A stretch of DNA of 9,618 nucleotides from Flammeovirgaceae bacterium UBA5867. Lineage in GTDB: Bacteria; Bacteroidota; Bacteroidia; Cytophagales; Cyclobacteriaceae. The position numbers and the translations under genes are program-made. Of this stretch, positions 6,465 through 9,618 are shown one piece after another; position 1 is the first letter of the stretch; each line of letters begins with the position of its first letter. The DNA is taken from assembly GCA_002432545.1 (NCBI GenBank), contig DJFR01000074.1, forward strand, positions 1 to 9,618, written 5' to 3'. The notes beneath the pieces were generated by a model. The model searched no databases. It was not told where the DNA came from and worked only from the letters and a program-made list of their open reading frames with translations.

Positions 6465-6466
6465 GA

Positions 6467-6724
6467 TTATTTCGCTTTCTCAACGATCTCAACCAATCTC
6501 CAGCGCTTTTCTTTACTCATAGGACGAGTTTCAGCAATACGTACGGTATCTCCGATACCTGCAGTATTCTGCTCATCATGAGCCTTGAACTTAGTAGTTC
6601 TATTCACAAATTTACCATAGATCGGGTGCTTCACTTTTCTGTCAACAGCTACAGTGATGGTCTTCTGCATTTTATTGCTTACAACCTTACCGATCCTTTC
6701 TTTGCGTTCGTTACGTTCTTCCAT
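6467..6724 (-). CDS. rpsQ: 30S ribosomal protein S17 (uS17)
   Basis: Primary 16S rRNA-binding protein with an OB fold in the 5' domain of the 30S subunit. I place the start at the ATG at 6724, giving 85 residues that begin MEERNERKERIGKVVSNKMQ. The open frame runs 11 codons further upstream to a GTG at 6757, but that would overlap the end of rpmC and add residues without family similarity. The S17 signature GDTVRIAETRPMS (59-71 by the family pattern) and the KRWRLVEIVEKAK ending are clear. The ATG lies 19 bp after the rpmC stop. Length agrees with the usual 80-87 residues. Confidence 0.96.
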   Translation of the reverse strand: MEERNERKERIGKVVSNKMQKTITVAVDRKVKHPIYGKFVNRTTKFKAHDEQNTAGIGDTVRIAETRPMSKEKRWRLVEIVEKAK

Positions 6725-6743
6725 AACCTGTTTTCTTATTGGG

Positions 6744-6941
6744 CTATTTAGCTGCACGTTCTTTTACGGTTAACTCCGTGCTGAGGCGTGCGATCAGCTT
6801 ACGTGTTTCTTTCAATTTCATTGGATTTTCAACCGATGAAATCTGATGTGCAAATTGCAGCTTACGAAGCGCTTCCTTTTCAGCACCGATCTTTTCCTTC
6901 AGCTCGGCTACAGTCAATCCTTTGATGTCTGTTGTTTTCAT
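6744..6941 (-). CDS. rpmC: 50S ribosomal protein L29 (uL29)
   Basis: Small two-helix protein at the polypeptide tunnel exit, next to L23, near where trigger factor and SRP dock. The 65 residues match the family. The N-terminal part DIKGLTVAELKEKIGAEKEA (5-24) is followed by LRKLQFAHQISSVENPMKLK (25-44) and the L29 signature-like KETRKLIARLST (44-55). It begins 5 bp after the rplP stop and ends in TAG, while most neighbours use TAA. No Shine-Dalgarno is visible before the ATG. Confidence 0.97.
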   Translation of the reverse strand: MKTTDIKGLTVAELKEKIGAEKEALRKLQFAHQISSVENPMKLKETRKLIARLSTELTVKERAAK

Positions 6942-6946
6942 AGCGC

Positions 6947-7369
6947 TTATTGTTCTACGTAATCAGGTCTAACAGTGAATTTTGTTTTGATTGGCAATTT
7001 ACCTTCTGCCAATTTCAATGCTTCCTTCGCAGTTGCCATATTTACGCCACCTGCTTCGAACAGAATTGTACCTGGCTTGATAACGGCTACCCAATATTCA
7101 GGAGCACCTTTACCTTTACCCATACGCACTTCAGCTGGCTTGCGGGTAATTGGCTTGTCTGGGAAAATACGGATCCATACCTGACCTTCGCGTTTCATCG
7201 CTCTGGTTACTGCGATACGAGCCGCCTCTAACTGACGAGCTGTGATCCATCCACCTTCCAAAGATTTCAATGCAAATGAACCAAATGCAATAGAGTGACC
7301 TCTTGTTGCAATGCCTTTTACACGGCCTTTTTGCATTTTTCTGAATTTCGTTCTTTTAGGCTGTAACAT
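6947..7369 (-). CDS. rplP: 50S ribosomal protein L16 (uL16)
   Basis: Large-subunit protein at the base of the central protuberance that helps position A-site tRNA and matures the peptidyl-transferase centre. The 140 residues match the family (136-140). Signature blocks are MLQPKRTKFRKMQKGR (1-16), FGSFALKSLEGGWITARQLE (29-48), the WIRIFPDKPITRKPAEVRMG region (65-84) followed by KGKG, and GTILFEAGGV (100-109). R82, in the VRMGKGKG loop, is the counterpart of E. coli R81, which is hydroxylated in that species. It starts 32 bp after rpsC, and the downstream rpmC follows closely. Confidence 0.98.
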   Translation of the reverse strand: MLQPKRTKFRKMQKGRVKGIATRGHSIAFGSFALKSLEGGWITARQLEAARIAVTRAMKREGQVWIRIFPDKPITRKPAEVRMGKGKGAPEYWVAVIKPGTILFEAGGVNMATAKEALKLAEGKLPIKTKFTVRPDYVEQ

Positions 7370-7401
7370 TGTTACCTGGCTTTAATGCTTTGTTCTTCTG
7401 A

Positions 7402-8235
7402 TTAACCGTTTCTTTTTTGGCCTCCACCGCGATTATCTCCACCGCGTCTTCCTCCGCCACCACCTTCACGTCTATCGCCACCTCTTCTGTTGCGGCCACC
7501 TCTGTCGCCACCACGCTCGTTGCGATCTCCTCTTCCTCCGCGGTGTTCACCGCCACCACCTTGCTGGCCTGAAGTACTTGCAAGACCTACGTTAGGAGAC
7601 AGATCACGTTTACCGTATATTTCTCCTTTAAAGATCCATACTTTAATACCGATTTTACCATACACAGTCTGAGCTTCAGAGTGTGCGTAATCAATATCAG
7701 CACGAAGTGTATGCAATGGAATACGACCTTCTTTATATTGCTCCGTACGAGCCATATCAGCACCTGCTAAACGGCCTGATGTTTTTACTTTGATACCTTC
7801 TGCTCCTACACGCATTGCTGAGGCAATTGCCTGCTTCATTGCGCGTTTGTAAGATATACGAGCTTCTATCTGCTGAGCGATAGATTCACCTACCAATTTC
7901 GCATCCAATTCAGGACGTTTAATTTCGAAGATGTTGATTTGAACATCTTTGCTGGTGATTTTCTTTAACTCTTCCTTGATCTTATCTACTTCTGTACCAC
8001 CTTTACCGATTACAACGCCTGGACGGGCAGTGTGTATAGTAAGTGTAATACGTTTCAGTGTTCTCTCAATAACTATTTTAGCGATTCCGCCTTTAGGAAT
8101 ACGAGCCTTTACGTAATCTCTGATTTTCTGATCTTCAACCAGTTTATCAGCGAATGTTTTACCACCGTACCAGTTAGAATCCCAACCACGAACGATGCCT
8201 AAGCGCAGGGCTACCGGATTAATTTTTTGTCCCAT
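7402..8235 (-). CDS. rpsC: 30S ribosomal protein S3 (uS3) with RGG-rich C-terminal tail
   Basis: Small-subunit protein at the mRNA entry channel. Together with S4 and S5 it gives the ribosome its mRNA helicase activity. The 277-residue product begins MGQKINPVALRLGIVRGWDS. It contains a type-II KH domain with the GKGG loop (77-80), and the conserved C-terminal S3 domain runs through GRLAGADMARTEQYKEGRIP (154-173) to VWIFKGEIYG (199-208). The core ends near residue 215. The tail (226-277) is low-complexity: about 24 Gly and 14 Arg in 52 residues, with six RGG motifs and interspersed Asp/Glu. E. coli S3 has 233 residues and no such tail. The tail is in frame and ends at a normal TAA. Its ATG overlaps the rplV stop by one base (TAATG). 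Confidence 0.97.
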   Translation of the reverse strand: MGQKINPVALRLGIVRGWDSNWYGGKTFADKLVEDQKIRDYVKARIPKGGIAKIVIERTLKRITLTIHTARPGVVIGKGGTEVDKIKEELKKITSKDVQINIFEIKRPELDAKLVGESIAQQIEARISYKRAMKQAIASAMRVGAEGIKVKTSGRLAGADMARTEQYKEGRIPLHTLRADIDYAHSEAQTVYGKIGIKVWIFKGEIYGKRDLSPNVGLASTSGQQGGGGEHRGGRGDRNERGGDRGGRNRRGGDRREGGGGGRRGGDNRGGGQKRNG

Positions 8236-8705
8236 TATTCCTTAGTTTCTGTTTCAGTTGTTACCACTTCTGCACCGCTCTTCTTAAAGCTGTCCACGAT
8301 TAACGTTACGTGGTTTGAACGCTTTCTTACACGGTGTGCTCTTCCCTGAGGAGCAGGACGCAATCTCTTCAGAATACGACCACCATCAACGAAGATGTCT
8401 TTTACATACAGATCGGCTTCTTCAAGCTTAAGATCCGTGTGTTTTGCAGTCCAGCTAGAGATAGCCGACAACAAAAGTTTTTCAAGCTTAGGTGCACCTA
8501 CTTTAGGCTCGTACTTCAATATGTTAAGAGCCTTATTTACACGCTCACCTCTGATAAGGTCTGCGATCAAACGCATCTTACGCGGAGAGGTCGGTACGTT
8601 TTTCAGTTTCGCTACAGAAGGGCCGTTTTTAGCAGCTTCTTTCTTTGCATCACGCTTCTCGCGCTTAAGCACTGAACGTTTAGTTTTTTTCGCTACTTCT
8701 GCCAT
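8235..8705 (-). CDS. rplV: 50S ribosomal protein L22 (uL22) with N-terminal extension
   Basis: Large-subunit protein whose long beta-hairpin lines the nascent-peptide exit tunnel and sets macrolide sensitivity in many bacteria. The core is typical: VPTSPRKMRLIADLIRGERV (37-56), LLLSAISSWTAKH, and the hairpin arms around KRLRPAPQGRAHRVRKRSNH. At 156 residues it is much longer than E. coli L22 (110). The added part is about 27 N-terminal residues rich in Lys, Arg and Ala (MAEVAKKTKRSVLKREKRDA then KKEAAKNG), plus an acidic-polar tail (EVVTTETETKE). The start ATG is 2 bp after the rpsS stop. An internal start omitting the extension is not obvious, since no Met precedes the core (M44 lies inside it), so the extension is probably translated. 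Confidence 0.97.
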   Translation of the reverse strand: MAEVAKKTKRSVLKREKRDAKKEAAKNGPSVAKLKNVPTSPRKMRLIADLIRGERVNKALNILKYEPKVGAPKLEKLLLSAISSWTAKHTDLKLEEADLYVKDIFVDGGRILKRLRPAPQGRAHRVRKRSNHVTLIVDSFKKSGAEVVTTETETKE

Positions 8706-8707
8706 GA

Positions 8708-8986
8708 TTACCTAGCGTTATCTTTCTTGTTTCCAGAGTGTCCGCGGAATGTGCGAGTAGGAGCAAACTCACCGAGTTTATGACCTACCATGTTTTCCGT
8801 TACATATACCGGAATGAATTTATTTCCATTGTGAACAGCAAACGTATTACCGATCAAATCGGGTGTTACGGTTGATCTTCTGGACCAAGTCTTAATAACA
8901 GACTTCTTGCCTGATTTTTCCATTGCTTCTACTTTCTTGAGAAGACGGAAGTCACAATACGGTCCCTTCTTAATCGAGCGTCCCAT
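8708..8986 (-). CDS. rpsS: 30S ribosomal protein S19 (uS19)
   Basis: Small-subunit head protein that forms a complex with S13 near the A-site finger bridge. The 92 residues equal the normal length. It begins MGRSIKKGPYCDFRLLKKVE and contains IKTWSRRSTVTPDLIGNTFA (31-50). The S19 signature region is VGHKLGEFAPTRTFRGHSG (67-85), followed by a basic end (NKKDNAR). Its ATG overlaps the rplB stop by one base (TAATG). An AGAAGGA stretch 7 nt upstream lies inside the last rplB codons. Confidence 0.98.
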   Translation of the reverse strand: MGRSIKKGPYCDFRLLKKVEAMEKSGKKSVIKTWSRRSTVTPDLIGNTFAVHNGNKFIPVYVTENMVGHKLGEFAPTRTFRGHSGNKKDNAR

Positions 8987-9618
8987 TATTTTTTCCTTCT
9001 AGATATAATTAAATTATCAGAATACTTCTTCGGATGACGGGTCTTCTTACCCTTAGTGTATAGACCGTTACGTGAACGAGGGTGACCTCCTGAAGCACGA
9101 CCTTCACCACCACCCATCGGGTGATCAACAGGGTTCATTGCAACAGCACGTGTGCGAGGACGAATACCTCTCCAACGGCTGCGACCTGCCTTACCAACAC
9201 TTTCGTTCATGTGGTCAGCGTTTGATGTTGCACCGATAGTAGCCATGCAAACATCCAACACATTACGCATTTCACCTGAAGGCATTTTCAATGTTGCCAA
9301 GCCGTTTTCACGAGCAAGCAACTGTACAAATGAACCTGCTGAGCGGGCGATAGCGCCACCTTTGCCTGGCTTCATCTCTACGTTATGTACAATCGTACCG
9401 AGAGGAATTTTAGCAAGTGGAAGAGCGTTGCCTACTTCAGGAGCTACATCAGCACCAGAGATAAGTTGCTGTCCTACTTTCAATCCTTCAGGAGCGATGA
9501 TATAAGACTTTGATCCGTCTATATAGTACAGGAGAGCGATACGGGCAGAGCGAGTTGGATCGTATTCAATAGACTTCACCGTAGCAGGTATACCTGTCTT
9601 ATTACGTTTGAAGTCGAT
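8986..9618 (-). CDS. rplB: 50S ribosomal protein L2 (uL2), N-terminus cut by window edge
   Basis: Large-subunit protein essential for subunit association and peptidyl-transferase function, rich in rRNA contacts. The open frame has no stop up to the right edge, and 210 residues are visible, beginning IDFKRNKTGIPATVKSIEYD. Compared with the usual ~274 residues, about 64 N-terminal residues lie outside the window. Visible hallmarks are YDPTRSARIALLYYIDG, the SAGSFVQLLARENG segment, GKAGRSRWRGIRPRTRAVAM, and the NPVDHPMGGGEGRASGGHPR block with the conserved His of the VDH motif (residue 166 of the visible part). The C-terminus is basic (IISRRKK). The GTG at 9579 is an in-frame valine, not the start. 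The TAA stop shares its last A with the rpsS ATG. Confidence 0.98.
   Translation of the reverse strand: MDFKRNKTGIPATVKSIEYDPTRSARIALLYYIDGSKSYIIAPEGLKVGQQLISGADVAPEVGNALPLAKIPLGTIVHNVEMKPGKGGAIARSAGSFVQLLARENGLATLKMPSGEMRNVLDVCMATIGATSNADHMNESVGKAGRSRWRGIRPRTRAVAMNPVDHPMGGGEGRASGGHPRSRNGLYTKGKKTRHPKKYSDNLIISRRKK
8994..9000 (-). promoter_or_regulatory. Shine-Dalgarno-like site before rpsS
   Basis: Minus-strand AGAAGGA ends 7 nt before the rpsS ATG, but it also encodes the basic end of L2 (Arg-Arg-Lys). Coding constraint alone could explain it, so its role in initiation is doubtful. Confidence 0.3.

Noticed and set aside
6725..6757. Upstream GTG start for S17 giving 96 residues
   Set aside because: It would overlap the end of rpmC and add 11 residues with no S17 similarity. 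The ATG at 6724 gives the family-standard 85 residues.
7356..7583. Minus-strand 75-codon open frame, Val/Ala/Glu-rich, overlapping the S3 tail and the start of rplP
   Set aside because: It is a frame-shifted reading of the Gly/Arg repeat region of rpsC. Low-complexity DNA produces such stop-free shadows, and no start context supports it.
9104..9145. Met instead of the second His in the L2 motif NPVDHPMGGGEGR
   Set aside because: The functionally important His is the first one (VDH), which is present. The HPM variant is, from general knowledge, normal for Bacteroidota L2, so it is not a defect.
9577..9579. GTG at 9579 as the rplB start
   Set aside because: The frame stays open to the window edge, and the 13 codons before it (IDFKRNKTGIPAT) match conserved L2 sequence, so this is an internal valine.

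Overview
This window is a core ribosomal-protein locus of a bacterium in the phylum Bacteroidota. Every gene lies on the minus strand, so transcription runs from high to low coordinates. The assignment rests on three observations. The gene order matches the fused S10-spc cluster, with map directly after secY and no adk between them. Most start codons lack a Shine-Dalgarno sequence. The only convincing internal promoter has the Bacteroidota form TTTG-N19-TAnnTTTG. A lineage such as Chitinophagia or Sphingobacteriia is plausible from the protein style and the Arg/Gly-rich S3 tail, but I cannot fix it by eye.

Layout in transcription order: rplB (L2, N-terminus cut by the window edge at 9618), rpsS, rplV, rpsC, rplP, rpmC, rpsQ, rplN, rplX, rplE, rpsN, then a 213-bp gap (4651-4863), then rpsH, rplF, rplR, rpsE, rpmD, rplO, secY and map, which ends one base inside the left edge. 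Coding density is very high. Four junctions share one base in a TAATG stop/start overlap (rplB/rpsS, rplV/rpsC, rplX/rplE, rplO/secY). Most other gaps are 1-35 bp. The small rpmD gene (L30, 59 aa, 2585-2764) fills what would otherwise look like an empty gap between rpsE and rplO.

The products work together. Seventeen ribosomal proteins of both subunits are made next to the SecY translocon channel, which docks on the ribosome at the tunnel exit, and methionine aminopeptidase, which trims the initiator Met from emerging chains. All look intact apart from the edge-truncated rplB.

The most notable non-coding feature is the rpsN-rpsH gap. It holds a terminator-like GC hairpin with a T-tract that overlaps the predicted start point of a consensus Bacteroidota promoter, suggesting the cluster is split into two transcription units or retuned there. 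The most notable protein feature is a 52-residue Gly/Arg-rich tail on S3 with six RGG motifs. I found no mobile element, CRISPR array, tRNA or rRNA gene, and no evidence of a new multi-gene system. This is mainly an ordinary core region with a few regulatory and lineage-specific details.
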